In this document: positions 31,265 to 43,904 of the stretch, in pieces
Layout: every line of letters begins with the position of its first letter
Position numbering within the stretch: position 1 is the first letter of the stretch
Assembly (NCBI GenBank): GCA_032690845.1
Contig: CM064424.1
Span: 51,376,107 to 51,440,106 of the forward strand
Source: Eleusine coracana subsp. coracana
Taxonomy: Eukaryota > Streptophyta > Magnoliopsida > Poales > Poaceae
DNA length: 64,000 bases
Reading direction: 5' to 3'
Program-made: the position numbers and the translations under genes
The notes under the pieces: model-generated
Databases searched by the model: none
The model's input: the letters and a program-made list of their open reading frames with translations, nothing else
What the model was told of the DNA's origin: nothing

Positions 31265-31773
31265 ATTATAAATTTAAATATCATGTATTTAAAAATTAGA
31301 GGAATATGTCTCATTTTTAGCTAAACCATCCTACAAATTGTTGCTTGTGCCTTCTGTCAACATTCCGTGAGTCGGATTTCCTCAATTCCTCCTCATGCTC
31401 ACTGCAACAATAGGCAAATGATCATGCTCACCTAAAGTAAGTACTGCAACATACTATAGTAGAAGGCACCTATAGTAGAAGACAATAGACAAATGTTTCA
31501 AAAAAATCAATCATATATGTGACATGCAACAACTTACATTATCCATTCATTACGCTCATCACAATTGGATAATATGTAGTACCTCATCTTCTGAAATTCT
31601 TGAGGCTCAGGTTTGTCGAGCTGAAAAGGTTTTTTTTTACTGTAGTCCCTGCTGCCGAATATGCTCATACCATCAGAAGGTGGTTCAGTAACAACATTCT
31701 TTTCTTGACGCTCTAACTGATTGAGCTTTGTACTAACATCTTCAAAGAAGCGAGAGCAAAATGTAAGGCACTC

Positions 31774-32226
31774 CTACGAGAGATATCCCTCTACTATTGA
31801 ACCTTTAGGACACCCTTTGTTCCTCACATAGCCCTTGAGGGTATGCAGGTACCTCTCAACTGGATACATCAATCTGTAGCAAACTAGGCCACCATACTTA
31901 GCCTCCCAAGCAAGATGAACTGGTAAGTGCACCATAATATCGAAAAACGCAGGCGGAAAAATCATCTCAAGGCGAGAAAGGGTCTCTCCAATAGATTTGT
32001 CAAGTTTTTCAAGTTCAGCACCCTCAAGCTCCTTCGAACATATTGTGTTAAAAAACTTGCTGAGTTCTATGATCTCGACCACTACATCCTTAGGCAATAT
32101 GTCACGTACCACCAAGGGTAGAAGTTTTTGTAATAAAACATGGTAGTCATGACTTTTAAGTCCAGTTACCTTGTAGGCACTGACATCAACACACCTCCAG
32201 ATATGGGAGGCATACCCATCTGGCAT
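31774..32226 (-). pseudogene. CACTA transposase middle region (DUF4218-like)
   Basis: A frame of 150 residues: GLKSHDYHVLLQKLLPLVVR, then LSKFFNTICSKEL, LEMIFPPAFFDIMVHLPVHL, KYGGLVCYRLMYPVERYLHTLKGY. The KSHDYH and FPPAFFD..VHL blocks are characteristic of the domain that follows tnp2 transposases in plant CACTA elements. It is open but not joined in frame to the upstream part; a break lies near 32230-32490. Confidence 0.85.
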
Positions 32227-32495
32227 CTGAATATGTTGTAGGAAATTGCAAAAAAATTGCTTCTCATCTTTCCTAACGTGTACAACGCTGGTGGCAAAGT
32301 GTATTTACCTTTCTCTTGCAATGGATGTTGATCCTTCCTTATACCTAGTTCTTGCAGATCAAGTCAAGCCTTCTCACCATCCTTACATTTACTAGTTAAA
32401 CCAAGCAAAGTCGCTATCAAGCTCTCACAAATATTCTTCTCAATGTGCATGACATCTAGATTATGGCGTATCAGCAATTTTTTCTAGTAAGGAAG

Positions 32496-33327
32496 CTAAA
32501 AAAAGACACTCTTCTTCCTCCAGTTGTGCCACCAAATATCTTCATCTCGCTGCTTCCTCTTCCCTGTGGTAGTCTTTCCAAAACATACTTGCTCAAAACT
32601 CTCGTAATGCTGCAAAACTTGTTCACCAGTTAGCGGCACGGGAGGCTCCCTCTCTTCAACCTTGTCATTGAAGCTCACCTTGTTCATTCGCCACCTATGG
32701 CCTGAAGACAAAAAACAGCGATGCCCCATATAGCAATGCTTTTTACCATGTTGTAACCACAAGTAATCAGTATCCTTGTGACAATGAGGACAAGCAAACT
32801 TTCCTTTTGTGCTCCAACCAGATAACATCGCATATGCAGGAAAATCATTTATTATCCAAAGTAAAACTGCATGTAGATTAAAATTCTTCTTCGCTTTTAC
32901 ATCCCAAGTCACAACTCCATTAATCCAAAGATCTTTTAGCTCATCAATCAGAGGCTGCAAATACACATCAATATTAATTCCTGGAGATCTAGGCCCTAGA
33001 ATGAGTATCGACATAATCCAATAAGACTGTTTCAAGCACAACCATGGAGGCAAGTTATAAGGAATTAGGAGCACCGGCCATGTAGTGTAATTCACATTCA
33101 ACAACCCAAATGAATTGAAGCCATCTGATACAAGTCCCAGCCTAACAATACGTGGATCCGATGCAAAGTCCTTATACTCGCCATCTACGTGCTTCCATGC
33201 CAATGAGTTGGCCAGGTGCTGAACTTTCCCATCTTTAACGGCCAATTCTTCAGCATGCCAACACATTTTCTTCGATGTGGTCGCGTTCATATATAATCTT
33301 TGAAGGCGAGGAATAAGTGGAAAGTAC
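32496..33327 (-). pseudogene. CACTA tnp2 transposase, 3' part
   Basis: Family Transposase_21 (En/Spm TNPD type), which cuts the element ends. Seen in order: YFPLIPRLQRLYMN, SDGFNSFGLLN, the PGINIDVYLQPLIDEL block, and the Cys/His block FACPHCHKDTDYLWL followed by CYMGHRCFL. The reading frame continues left to a stop at 32496. At 33327 it meets the terminal TGTCGAG of a Tat LTR. The open frame continues into the LTR (to 33398) by chance. The N-terminal half is missing. Confidence 0.85.
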
Positions 33328-33745
33328 TGTCGAGAGATACTCTCGATAGTAAATCTAGGTATGCGTATGAGTATGAAAGATCGATGGACACAAGACACAG
33401 GGTTTATACAGGTTCGGGCCTCCGGGAGGATAACAACCCTACGTCTTGTTTAGTGTTTCTATATTGCTAGGGTTCGCACTAGAATTAGGGTTCCAATACG
33501 AGTCTTTGTCTTGCCGAAGGCCCTCTGCCCTCCTTATATATCCGAAGGGCAGAGGCTTCCTTGGTAATCTTTTAGTCGGTTACAATAGATCCTATCTATC
33601 CAGCATATCTACTAACCTAACTTGCTGCTTACTCAAACAATTATGTAAGTAAATATCTCCTGGGCCAAATACATCATAACAAAGCCCCCAGCCCACTCGG
33701 CCATATAGTCGAGTGGTTAGGTATCCCAGATACATATGTCCTACA
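33328..33745 (-). repeat. Outer Tat 3' LTR
   Basis: 418 bp, TGTCGAG to TCCTACA in plus orientation. Related to the inner Tat LTR (shared GGTTCGGGCC and ACCCTACGTCTTG) but clearly a different subfamily. Its right 50 bp match 12078-12127. Confidence 0.82.
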
Positions 33746-33760
33746 GTAGCCCCCAAGAAC
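33746..33760 (-). other. Outer Tat polypurine tract
   Basis: Minus-strand GTTCTTGGGGGCTAC, adjoining the LTR. A G-rich tract with GGGGCT is usual in Tat elements. Confidence 0.6.
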
Positions 33761-34684
33761 TTTCCATCTTGAAACGTCACCTTGATTCATCTCGACATCT
33801 CTTGAAAATGGAAAGTGCTTTTTTTTGTTGTAGCTGATAAATTTTCTTCATGGACGTCTGAAAAAAAGGCATACTCTATGAGTACAGCCCCCAACTCAGA
33901 AGGTGTTGAGTCTTTATCGAAGCAACTTGTGAGTTTCTTGAAAAATAAATATCCGATATCTAGATTCAATCATAGCCCCCAGCTCAAAAGGTCATTTTGA
34001 AGGAAATATCTTATGAGCTTAAACATAATAATATCCGAGTTTTCCACTTTGTGTAATCACCCTCAAAGCTTGATTATACAGTCATCAGATAAGCTGCCAT
34101 CATAACCGAATGATGCATCACCAATTTATAAACTACAATCCCAGTATTGATACTACCTCCATCCGAGTGATTTATCACAAAATTCAATTTCCATAGCCCC
34201 CAAGATAGATGATGTATCAATTGGAGTATTTGAACAAAAAATACAGCCCCCAATATTGGTGCTGAAATAATCCGAGTGATTTATCATGAAATCCCAAAAG
34301 GTACAACCTCCCAGGATGAAACCGTAACAATTCGAGTGATTTATCACAAGTTACAAAATTTTTAGATTTCAAAATCAATGCTGTAACAAACCAAGGGATT
34401 TATTACTAACATCGAGACCCACAGCATCCAAGGTTAACGCTGAAAATGATTCTTAATAGCACACTAAATGCACTTACCAATTCACAATACTGGAATACGG
34501 GTTATGAGAACCCACGACCCGTTAGGTTATCCTTTCCTTATAAAAGTGCTGCTGAAACAGTGGCATCCCTTTGTCTTCATTTTGCAGCGGCCGCCATCTC
34601 GCGCATACGAACCCTAGATCTCGAGCCTCCATTTCCACCCAAAAGCTCTGCGCAACCACTTTCCACTCCGACAAACCAAGAGCA
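33761..34684. repeat. Spacer with degenerate tandem repeats
   Basis: No gene seen. AGCCCCCA phrases recur at about 33748, 33886, 33974, 34194 and 34243; minus-strand copies of the G-block of the polypurine tract. CCGAGTGATTTATCA phrases recur near 34163, 34272 and 34331. Confidence 0.65.
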
Positions 34685-37600
34685 ATGGCCCCAAAATGAA
34701 CCCGCCAAAGCACCAAAGCTCAATCCTAGAAACAATCTTCTCCCGAAAAGGGCGAGGAAGAAGCAATCTTCGACATCCCTGCCGCCATCAAGGAGTTCCC
34801 TGTGTCGGCCATGGACTCAGAAAAAATTAACAGGCTGGTGATTGACGGAGTGCTGCAGGATAAACAAACCAGAGGATGGATCAAAGCTATAGGTCAGAGA
34901 TTTCCCCAACCTCCGGTGGATCAGATCACTGTTTTTTTCTTATTTTCTACCGTGGATTTGGGATCCCTTGTTGCGACTTCATTTGAGGCCTGCTTTTTTT
35001 CTATGGCATAAACCTCGTTAATCTGAACCCAAACTCCATATTGCATATTGCCATCTTTATCCATCTGTGTGAGGTATTCTTGGGGATTTATCCCTATTTT
35101 GATATGTTCAAAGAACTGTTCATATTGAAATCAAACAATAATAGTGTCAAAGGAGGGGCTGGATTCCAACTAAGGAATAAATCCAAATACATTGTAGTGC
35201 CACTTCCCACAACGAACAAAGGTTGGCATGCGGACTAGTTTTACCATGGAAACCATGCGCCGCCTCTGTCAGAGACCATGGCCGAAGCCCCCAAAACGTG
35301 ACCCCAGTGGTCAGCGAAAGCAGATCCCAACAAGAAATCTCAAGTTGATGCCATATTGGAAAATATTGAATTTCTGAAGTCCAAAGGCTACAGCGGTGTG
35401 GACGTTGTTGTAAGCTTCATATATCGCCGCGTGCAACCCATTAAGAAAAGACATATTCCAGGTTGGAAATTTCAAATGGGTTCAGATCCCACAATGGAGG
35501 TACCGGAAAAATTATCAGACAGGGAATTGACTCTGCGTTTGGAGAACATATTTTCCTCTCTACTTGATTGGACTCCAGGGAACACCAAATGCGGACATCA
35601 TTCCCAAACTGACAGGAATTCAGTAAGTTATCCATTCTCCTTACCTATAATCAAGACTACATACTTTATTATTAATGGAGATTAACGCATCATACATATT
35701 GCAGAACCATGATGTGTATTTGTCCAATCCACCATTGCCTCCAACACCTCGAGAAAAATCGCCCACGCGGCCATCAGCCCCTAAGCGTCGCAAAGCACAA
35801 ATTGAAGATTCTGATGAAGAAGAATCTCTAGCTGAAAGGACAGCTAGACTTCAAGAAGAAGCAAAGAAAAAAGCTTCAGAACAGACTTCCAACAATCAGC
35901 AGGCCATGAAAGAAGACAATAAGTTAGAGCCTAGAAGAGAACAGGCCAGTCCGAGTGATCAAACAACCAAGACAGACGCCGCTGAAGAGGCCATGGACAC
36001 GACAGAAAACCCCAGGCCAACTAGCCCCCCGCCCAAGGTGTCAGGCTTGAAATTCAAATGCCACTCAAGGTAACAAAATCAAAATAATCATGATTCCTAG
36101 TTTTGTAGGGCCAGTTCATGTAAAAATTATTTGCTTGATAGGTCGTCAGGGACATCATCATCTTAGGAAGCCCCACCACAAAGCTCAGCTCCTGAAAAGG
36201 ACCAGGTTGCTCCGACTGACCAGACATCCAGAAATGATGTCCCAGTTCACCCGACAAAGGAACCGAATGATCCGAAGAATGCTCCCAAATCTACTCAGCA
36301 AGAGGCCAGCCATTCCTAGGCCTCAACTGTGCCGGACCTAAACATTCCCAAAATTTCCATAGCTGCTGGTACTCATGCCTCCCCCAAACCCGAAGAACCA
36401 TCTTTGATATTTGAAAGGATGCCAGAACCTGCATCCGAATATCCTATTGGTCCGGAAGAAAACATCACGCCGACTCCCATCCATCGAGTGGTGAAAGAGG
36501 GTGTTCCAGAAGAGACACCACCTGCCAGGTCCGTATATCACGTCGGTAAATTTGTAGTGGCATGGTTTGATGAGTCGGCAGAGCAAGCCGAGTTGAAGAC
36601 CTTCGAGCAATACACTAAAAAGGCATTCTATTCGTTCCAGGTATATTTTCCTTCTTTAAAAAATTAAATATATTTGTCGATTAACACATCATTATTTGTA
36701 TGCTATTGTAGGCTCTGAAATCCCATATGACTAACAAAAGCAAACTTTTGTAACTTGTTGAGAGACATTGTGCCAAAGCCGTGGACTTAAAGGATCAACT
36801 TGCAAAAGAAAGGCTTGAAGTCGGTCGCCTATCAACTGAGCTGAAGGCCCGTTCATCCCAGGTGGATGAACTACAGTTTAAGCTACAAGGTATGGAACCT
36901 GTAAATTCTGCACCATACATTGTATTTGCTGGCCCCAATTATTTGACCTCTCCCTTATAGAGGTATCGCAAGAGCTGATGCTGAAACGTAAAGAAGACGC
37001 CGACTCAACCACAAAAATTGCACAATTGCAAGGCCGTATAACGGAGCTGGAGTCATCTTCCCTGGCCACCGAGGCTTTAAAAAGCGAAAATCAAGGCCTA
37101 AAAAAGCAGCTCCAGGACTCGGGAAAGGTCAAAAATGAATTTGAAAAGCTAAAAGATGGCCTTAAAATTATGCAAGAATCTCAGGCCTACTGGAAAAAGA
37201 GGACAGAAGGCACAAACATATATTCTTGTATTCATAACAACTCTTTGCTGCCGACTGATCCTTTTGTAAATAACAGAGGCGGAAGAAACAATAAAAGCAC
37301 AAAGGGAAAGGAACACCAAGCTAGAGACCCAACCGGCCAAAGCCGAAGGCATATTCAAAAAAGTTGTGGATGAGCTGAACAAGTTCCAAAGTTTTTTCAA
37401 AGAAGTTGAAAATCTCAAGGACGAATACAAAGCAAAGGTTGATATGCTCGAGGCTAAAAAATTAGGTGCTGAAAAACGTCTAAGAGGTAAATGTTATTCT
37501 CATAAGACCTTTTATATCCGAGTGCATATGTGCCTGGATATATGTGATTATTGCTCTTCCGTAGGGTCAAAAAGGTCCTATGAGCTTTTGCAGAAGAAAT

Positions 37601-38010
37601 TTATTGAGGGTGATGAAAACCTTCAATGGTGTCTTGCAGCTCTACAGAAGGACGCGGAAGTGGTCGCCCAGTACATCTTGCCCGAGGAAAAACCCCCTTG
37701 ATGTCGAGATCTGTTGACCCAATTACAAGAAGCTCTGGGCCAAGTGAAAGAACATGCTCGACATATTGCTGAACTATTCAGCGCTCAAGTATTAGCTATA
37801 GCGAAGTCTCACATTCCCAACATAGATCTAGATGTGGTCGCGGAAGGTTTCCATGAAGAAAAACCGATGAGCAATGTGAAGCACTTGTGGCTGATGCACA
37901 AAAAACTGCTCATATATTAGCCGACCAGATAGAATTAGATCCCTTACCAAGGGTGTAAGTTCTATAACAATATGTTGGGTATTGTGTTTCTATGCTAATG
38001 CTGTATTAGA
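34685..38010 (+). pseudogene. Outer Tat antisense gene (Transposase_28-like plus coiled coil), multi-exon
   Basis: Runs opposite to gag-pol. An N-terminal piece (34751 on: EEEAIFDIPAAIKEFP, INRLVIDGVLQDKQTRGW) leads to a Transposase_28-like domain (34987-35280: LVNLNPNSILHIAIFIHLCE, GAGFQLRNKSKYIVVPL). This is a domain of unknown function named for gypsy-type elements. Further exons seem separated by short introns with GT/AG ends, for example about 35622-35704, 36070-36140, 36640-36711, 36890-36960 and 37485-37563. The later exons form a long coiled coil (TELKARSSQVDELQFKLQG; KIAQLQGRITELESSSLA). In-frame stops near the start (34694) and at 37701 argue that it is degraded. Coding role unknown. 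Confidence 0.65.
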
Positions 38011-38220
38011 ACTAATTTCAGTAGACCACCAGAGTCTAGATTCATTTCCAGTATTGTAATGAATTCTTAGGTCGCGTTGCTTCGCTACTGTATTGTATGA
38101 ACTCGTGTTAAACACTCACAACCAATACACAACTCATGTCAGCCCTCTAAACAATACTCCCGATATGAACCATGGAGACTAAGAACTCACTCAGTCAAGC
38201 ATATGCGAATCGAGAGGATT

Positions 38221-38225
38221 GTCTT
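38221..38225. other. Target duplication, left copy (inner Tat)
   Basis: GTCTT, identical to 55334-55338. Confidence 0.88.
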
Positions 38226-38633
38226 TGTCGATGCTCAAGACCGGCAGTAAATATATAGGGCTACGTCGAGACCAAGAACTACGATGGTTACACAAGACGC
38301 CGAATTATATAGGTTCGGGCCCTCTCAATGAGAGTAAAAACCCTACGTCTTGTGTTCTGTATTGTATTGATTGTTCCAAGATGTTAAACCTAAATTGGCT
38401 CTAACTAACTCTCGACCCCTCCTCATGGGGGGTACCCTGCCGCCTTATATATCCGGTTGGCAGGGGGTACAAGCAGAGTCCTATTCGTACTCTACAATGG
38501 TTCCATGTAGCAAGTCTAATCTTTCTTATCTTGCACTCCAAGCTGAGTCGGTCGGCTTCCTTGTTGATGAAGTACCCGGTCAGCCACCGATTTTAGCCTT
38601 GTATGAGGATACCCGTAAAGAAAGTATCCCACA
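38226..38633 (-). repeat. Inner Tat 3' LTR
   Basis: 408 bp from TGTCGATGCTC to GTATCCCACA in plus orientation. Confidence 0.9.
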
Positions 38634-38648
38634 GCAGCCCCGAGTGCT
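38634..38648 (-). other. Inner Tat polypurine-type tract
   Basis: Minus-strand GCACTCGGGGCTGC, adjoining the 3' LTR, similar to the outer element's G-rich tract. Confidence 0.55.
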
Positions 38649-39566
38649 TTCTTATTTTGAGCTTTAATTCTCCGAATGATCTAAAGATCATAAATTAGGA
38701 AGACCTCGTTATCGAAGTCTTTGATAGATCTGGTGCATCGGGCAGGTGCACCTGATCAGGTGTAGCCCCCGACTCTTGTTTAATTTGGAGACTAACAAAT
38801 ACTATAAGAGTCTAATTGTATTAGCTCTTATTAATTTGTTTATAGATATTCAAACCATCAAGTTTGAATCTTTTAGGCCTCCAGTTATCAAACCTTTGGG
38901 TCTTATTGCTAAGTGACCACTTTGCCGACTAATCATTAGACCGGCCGAGTGGCTCATATTATTCCCGAGAGATAGGTCGGTCGGATTTTTATGACTCTAG
39001 TCATATTCAATATTTAGCTAAGTGACTTTTGTCAAAATAGCTCTTCCCTAATTCCAATCACCCGTTCAAGTCCAAATTAGGTAATTCTGATTTTTTGACT
39101 TCAGTCAATATCATAACCTTTGAACTTGTACCATACGACCATCAAGTCCTTTGCCACATGATCATCAAATCACATAGATATGGCAAAATAATTCTCGGGT
39201 ACTTCTCATCAAAGAAGCCCCCGAATCTCATTTTTCTAGGTTTGTAACCCTAATGGGCTTAAGCTCTTAATTAACCTCTAAGTTAATATTAAGGTTGCAC
39301 TACGGTACGGCCCACCCTGGCCCATGGGACCCTTAGGTCAAAAAGGCAAGAGTATAAAAGGCTACACTAGGTTTACCTTCAGTCCACGCCACATTTTCCC
39401 GCGAACTCTTCGTCTTCCTTGCGCCTTCTCTGCTCTTGCGACTCCTCTGTTTTTCCGGCTAGGCTTTAGCTTTTTTGCTTCCGGTCGCCACAGATCTCGC
39501 CGCGTTTAGCCCCCGAGCCTTGGCGAAGTATTTTGAACTCCTTCACAGCGTTCAATCCTGTTCGCG
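38649..39566. other. Inner Tat spacer
   Basis: About 900 bp, mainly AT-rich, without a convincing gene. It ends in C/T-rich sequence (39380-39560) that would be the 5' region of the antisense gene. The TATAAAAGG at 39352-39360 is a plausible plus-strand TATA box for it. Confidence 0.5.
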
Positions 39567-40297
39567 ATGGGACGCAAGAGGACTTCCATTTCGATCCCAG
39601 CTTCATCCGCCACCGCGTCGTCCTCGTCAGAGGTCGACATCCCGGAGCAACTTCGCGAGTTCTCAAAGAGCAGCCTTTCACAGGCTGACATGAACAAGAT
39701 GGTGTTGGATGGCATCCTTCTAGAGCAAGCTTGAATCGACTGGAAGGTACCCCATGAATCCTGCCCTATTCCCATTCATCAACAGATCGTAGTGTTTTGC
39801 TAATTCTTTGAGCATGGCTTTGGAGTTCCATACTGTAATTTTTTGCGCGGGCTCCTTTTTTTCTTTGGGATTGAGCTTGTCAACCTCAATCCCAACTCCA
39901 TTCTTCATATAGCCATCTTCGTACACTTGTGGGAAGCTTTTCTTGGCGTTCTCCCCTATTTCGATCTCTTCCACCATCTATTTGTCCTCCGACCGCTGCC
40001 CACCACGGAAAATCAAGTGGCCATAGGTGGCATTGGCGTCCAGTTACGCAAGAAAGAGGTCGACATCAATGTCCCATTGAAGACCGGAAACAAGAATTGG
40101 AAGGATGAGTGGTTCTATTGTGACAACCCTCCCCATGTTCTTGCCGACTTCACTGGTGCAAAGGCTATTCCCCAAGCGCACTGGACAGAGAGGCCCGAGC
40201 CGACCAATCCTCAAGTGGTCGCCCTCCTCAAGAAAATTGCCGATCTGAAGGCTGAAGGCGTCAATGGCATCACAGTGGCCAAAAGTTTTATCATCCG
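39567..40297 (+). pseudogene. Inner Tat antisense gene, 5' part (Transposase_28-like)
   Basis: Starts MGRKRTSISIPASSATASSS and continues VDIPEQLREFSKSSL, DMNKMVLDGILLEQA, then an in-frame TGA at 39732 shortly before a possible splice donor. The Transposase_28-like domain follows (39843 on: ELVNLNPNSILHIAIFVHLW, VQLRKKEVDINVPLKTGNK, DEWFYCDNPPHVLADFTG). The frame is cut at about 40297 by the truncated 5' LTR of the Tekay/Del element. Compared with the outer copy, sequence following SFIIRQP is missing, so the junction deleted gene sequence. Confidence 0.72.
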
Positions 40298-40299
40298 CC

Positions 40300-42372
40300 A
40301 GCCCACCCTGCGCCTCGGCCGACGCCGCGCCCTCACCCCGCCAGCGCGCCTCCCTCCCCCCGAACCCTAGCGCCGCCGCCGCCGCAGCCGCAGCCAACCT
40401 TGGCGTGCGTGCCAAGGCGACCCCAGGACTCGCGCGCCCATAAATAGCCACCCCGCGCCCTCGCGTCGTGTTTTCCCCACCTCGCCGCCTCGCCATGCCG
40501 CGCCGTCGAGCTCCCCCGCCGCCGCCATTTTTTGCCGCCGTGAGGCCGTCTTTGACCGGCCGTTCCCGAGCCTCTCCGCTCGCCCCGCGCCCTTCGGTGA
40601 GCCCCTTTCCCTCGCCGCCTCCATGGAGCCCTCCCTCGCCCCATCCCGCGCGCCGGCGAGCCATCCCGGCGAGCTCCGAGAAGCTGGCTATGGCCACCGC
40701 CGCCTTCGGTCCACCGTGGACCATGGTCCACGGGGTCAACCCTGGTCCACGGACCCCATAGACCCAGTCCACGGATTTTAGGGTTTATTTTAATTAGTTA
40801 AATCCGAGTTTAATGCCAGTTTTGCGATTAGGCCCCTGCACTTTGTTTAATTTATATTTTTTGACCAAGTTTTTCGTCAGAACTTTAATTATTTTAATTT
40901 AAGCCCTTGTGCTTCAATTAAATTACTGTTTGTCCTGATTTCTCTGCAAAACTTTTATAAAATTATATTAGAACTCTAAGTTTTTTTAATTATTTTTAGC
41001 ACTGTATTTTTATATAAATGCCCCTAGACTATTCCAAAAACAATATTTTAGCCTTGAATTTTACAAAGACAACCCTGTCCCTTCTAGTAATTTTATTTTA
41101 GCCCTAAATTTTATAAGTAGTAATTAGGTTGGGCATTTTACACCTAGGCCCCTGAACTTATAAATAATTATATTCTGGCCCTATAAATTTTACAGTTAAG
41201 CCCTTGAACTTTTCCAAAATTACTTTTTGGTCCCTAAATTTTATACAAAAAATATTTTCACCCTGATATTTTACAATTTAGTCCCTATACTTTTTATAAA
41301 TTACTTTTTGGTCCCTAAAATTTTCATAAACTATATTTTATATGTATATTTTACAGTTTAGTCCTTATTTGTCTAAAATTACTTTTAGGTCCTTTAACTT
41401 GCCTGTTTTTATGTTTTAACCCCTAAAACTTCAAATAGCCATAACTTTTCAACCGTAGCTCAGAAATGAGAAATTCTTTAACCAAAGCGATCGTAGTGTT
41501 TAATATTATTTATTCAAATTGTTTTATATTATTTTTACTAATTTATTATTTTAACCCTAGAACTTTAAACCTTTGTAACTTTTTACTCGTAACTCGGATT
41601 GAGACAATTCTTGTGCTCACGTGATCGTAGCAACGCGTACTTTTTCATAGTATTGTTTCCCTTGTTGTTTGTTACTGTGTGGTGTGTTGTTTCATAGTAT
41701 GTTTGTATGCTTGTGTTTCCGATGTGATGTTGACTAGACGAACCGCTGTTAGAGAACTTTCGGATCTCCATCTTGAAGACTTTGAGCAGTAGCAAAGGGA
41801 ACCAGGCAAGTGTCCTTGATGCATATTGAACCTATGTTTTACATTCCTCACTATATCTATGCATGCTTGTTAATATCGAATCCTATGTGTCACTATCTTG
41901 TTCCATATTATTCCTTGTCGCCTGGGTTATGGTGTAGTATATTGGTATGGGTACGTCATGCTTAGTTTGCTTTGTCAGGAATGGAAATGTCTAATGTTAA
42001 TCTTTATTAATGGTTCACTTTAACATAATCATGAGGGATGGGAAATCCTTTTTAGCAACATGGAACCTAGGGTGATCCAAGCAGGAGGATGATGATGATG
42101 GTGCGGGTATGCACGTGTACTCGGTACAATACTATGGGTTAGTGGAACATGTAACCATGAAAACCGCACAAAGCACAGGGCTGATATGGGTAGGATTGGT
42201 TTAGTATCGAGATGTCTTTCCAGTTCTATGAGCAGTCGAGGAAGGAGGACGGGAGGGTTTACTCTTGGACTCAGGTGATGGAATGTTTACTCCTTACCAC
42301 GGCGCCAGAGGTGATCTCTTGGACTCACACCTACGGTAGTGTGATTTGGGCAACATGGAGACTCTCTAGTCA
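40300..42372 (+). repeat. Tekay/Del 5' LTR, truncated at both ends
   Basis: Matches about 44382-46735 of the 3' LTR. It lacks the first 675 bp, the last 800 bp, a 109-bp block near 42300 and the 165-bp duplication present in the 3' LTR. A TATA-like CCCATAAATAGCC lies at 40437-40449. The left junction falls at the shared CCGCC (40295-40299). Confidence 0.88.
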
Positions 42373-43706
42373 ATGCCATAGATAGAGTGGTCGTGCCATA
42401 GGTCCTATTTTCAAAACTAGTATTTGGGAAACTTTTATCTCTACATAGTTTTTCTATCTTATCTTCATATCTTCTCTTTGCTCGTCTATTCTCAAATGTT
42501 GACAAAATGCTATTTCCACTATTTTCTTTCCCCTTTTCAAAATACTAGCTCGGCCAACATAGTCTACCATGATCAAGATAAATAGTTCTGAAGATTACAG
42601 AAGGACGTATTCACTCTAGAGACCATATGGTCAAAGTTGGAGGCTCTTCACCAAAGGAGAAGCATTGGCTATCCGTCAACGTCAACATGAAGAAGGACCT
42701 CCCCTAGGATCATGATTTAGTATCCTTTCGATTTAGATGTATAATCACGATGTAGAATATTGCTAACTGTATGTCTTGTGTTGCTTGTGGTGTGCTATGC
42801 TTGAGTTGGATCTTTGATTGAGTGTTGGTGTGCTTGCAAAGTGTTTAGCTTTGTTATCACATCATTAGTTATAGCTAGTTAGTCTAGTTGGGGTTATCAT
42901 TTCTCTCTACTCCTTTCTCTCTTACTTCTACCATTCCATTCTTTCCTAGTCACTTATAAACCAACCAATTCAAGGAGATGTTGAACTCGACCAGTAGATT
43001 CTTTGAAGGAAGCATCGACAAGAGGAAGCCAATAATCAAGATTGTTCGCCCTTGTCTGTGTCAGCTACAAATGACGATCGTAAGAGTGAGATCTCCCTAC
43101 GGAAGAGGCCACACACAACTTGTAGCATCGCACCAACAACCCAACATGTGTCACCCATAGAAGAAACATCTAAGTCACGAAAGAAGAGAAAGCTTGCCAA
43201 GGATGGAATTAGCGAGGAACCAATAGAGCGACCCAAGTAGAAGTAGAAGACATATAGAGTTCAAGAAGCTTGTTATTGTTGCAAACGTCATGGCCACTTA
43301 AGTATGCTTCGACACCTAGATTGTGTGGCTAATAAAGGAATTTAAGATGTTTCACACATGGTGCACGCTTATCGTTTAGAGGACAAGATTGGGAAAATAG
43401 TTATCATTGGAGGACAAGTGTTGATGGTCATTTCTGTCAATCCTAAGTATGAACTTAAGGGGGGTAGAGATCACCACCCAACTTATCAACAGGGGTACCA
43501 AGACATAGGTGTTATACATGGGGAGAATATGAAAGGAAGATATGGGACATCAAGATTTCCTTTGGAGAAGTTGTTGCAGCAAACACCATCAACCAGTCAA
43601 GTGGATAGAGATCAAAGATGAAGGATGAGAAAGGAGTTTACCTTTGCCCTTCTCTTGCTAGCCACGTAGAATCTCGGGACGAGATTCCTGTTAAGGGGGG
43701 TAGTCT
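42373..43706 (+). other. Tekay/Del internal remnant
   Basis: No protease, RT or integrase. A broken frame near 43052-43340 holds a basic stretch (KSRKKRKLAKDG) and a zinc-knuckle-like CYCCKRHGHL whose last Cys is missing, which may be gag remnant. The stretch 43358-43621 is open (87 residues) but unrecognised. The end holds the CTCGGGACGAGATTC motif and polypurine tract. Confidence 0.6.
43693..43700 (+). other. Tekay/Del polypurine tract
   Basis: AAGGGGGG, six bases before the 3' LTR. Confidence 0.8.
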
Positions 43707-43864
43707 TGTCACACCCCAATTTTTTAAATTTTGGTTTGTGACTTAATTTTCACTAAATTTTAAAACTTTTTATAATGGATTAAAATTTATCCTAAATTAA
43801 TTAGAGTGTCATCATTTATTTTAGGCAAAAGAATTATTTTCTAAAAGAAATTAAATTAAATTAG

Positions 43865-43904
<40 letters not shown>

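Larger units (their letters stand above)
30400..33327 (-). mobile_element. CACTA (En/Spm) transposon remnant
   Basis: Minus-strand transposase remains: tnp2-type transposase (33327-32496), DUF4218-like region (32226-31774) and DUF4216-like region (about 31264-30700). The 5' part is cut at 33327 by the LTR of the outer Tat element. I could not find a CACTA terminal inverted repeat in the window. The missing N-terminal half of the transposase is not seen right of the Tat element either. Confidence 0.85.

Noticed and set aside
40044..40772. Open frame of 242 residues on the minus strand (and the similar 44253-44849).
   Set aside because: Both are the same GC-rich part of Tekay/Del LTRs, with frames open on both strands and no domain.
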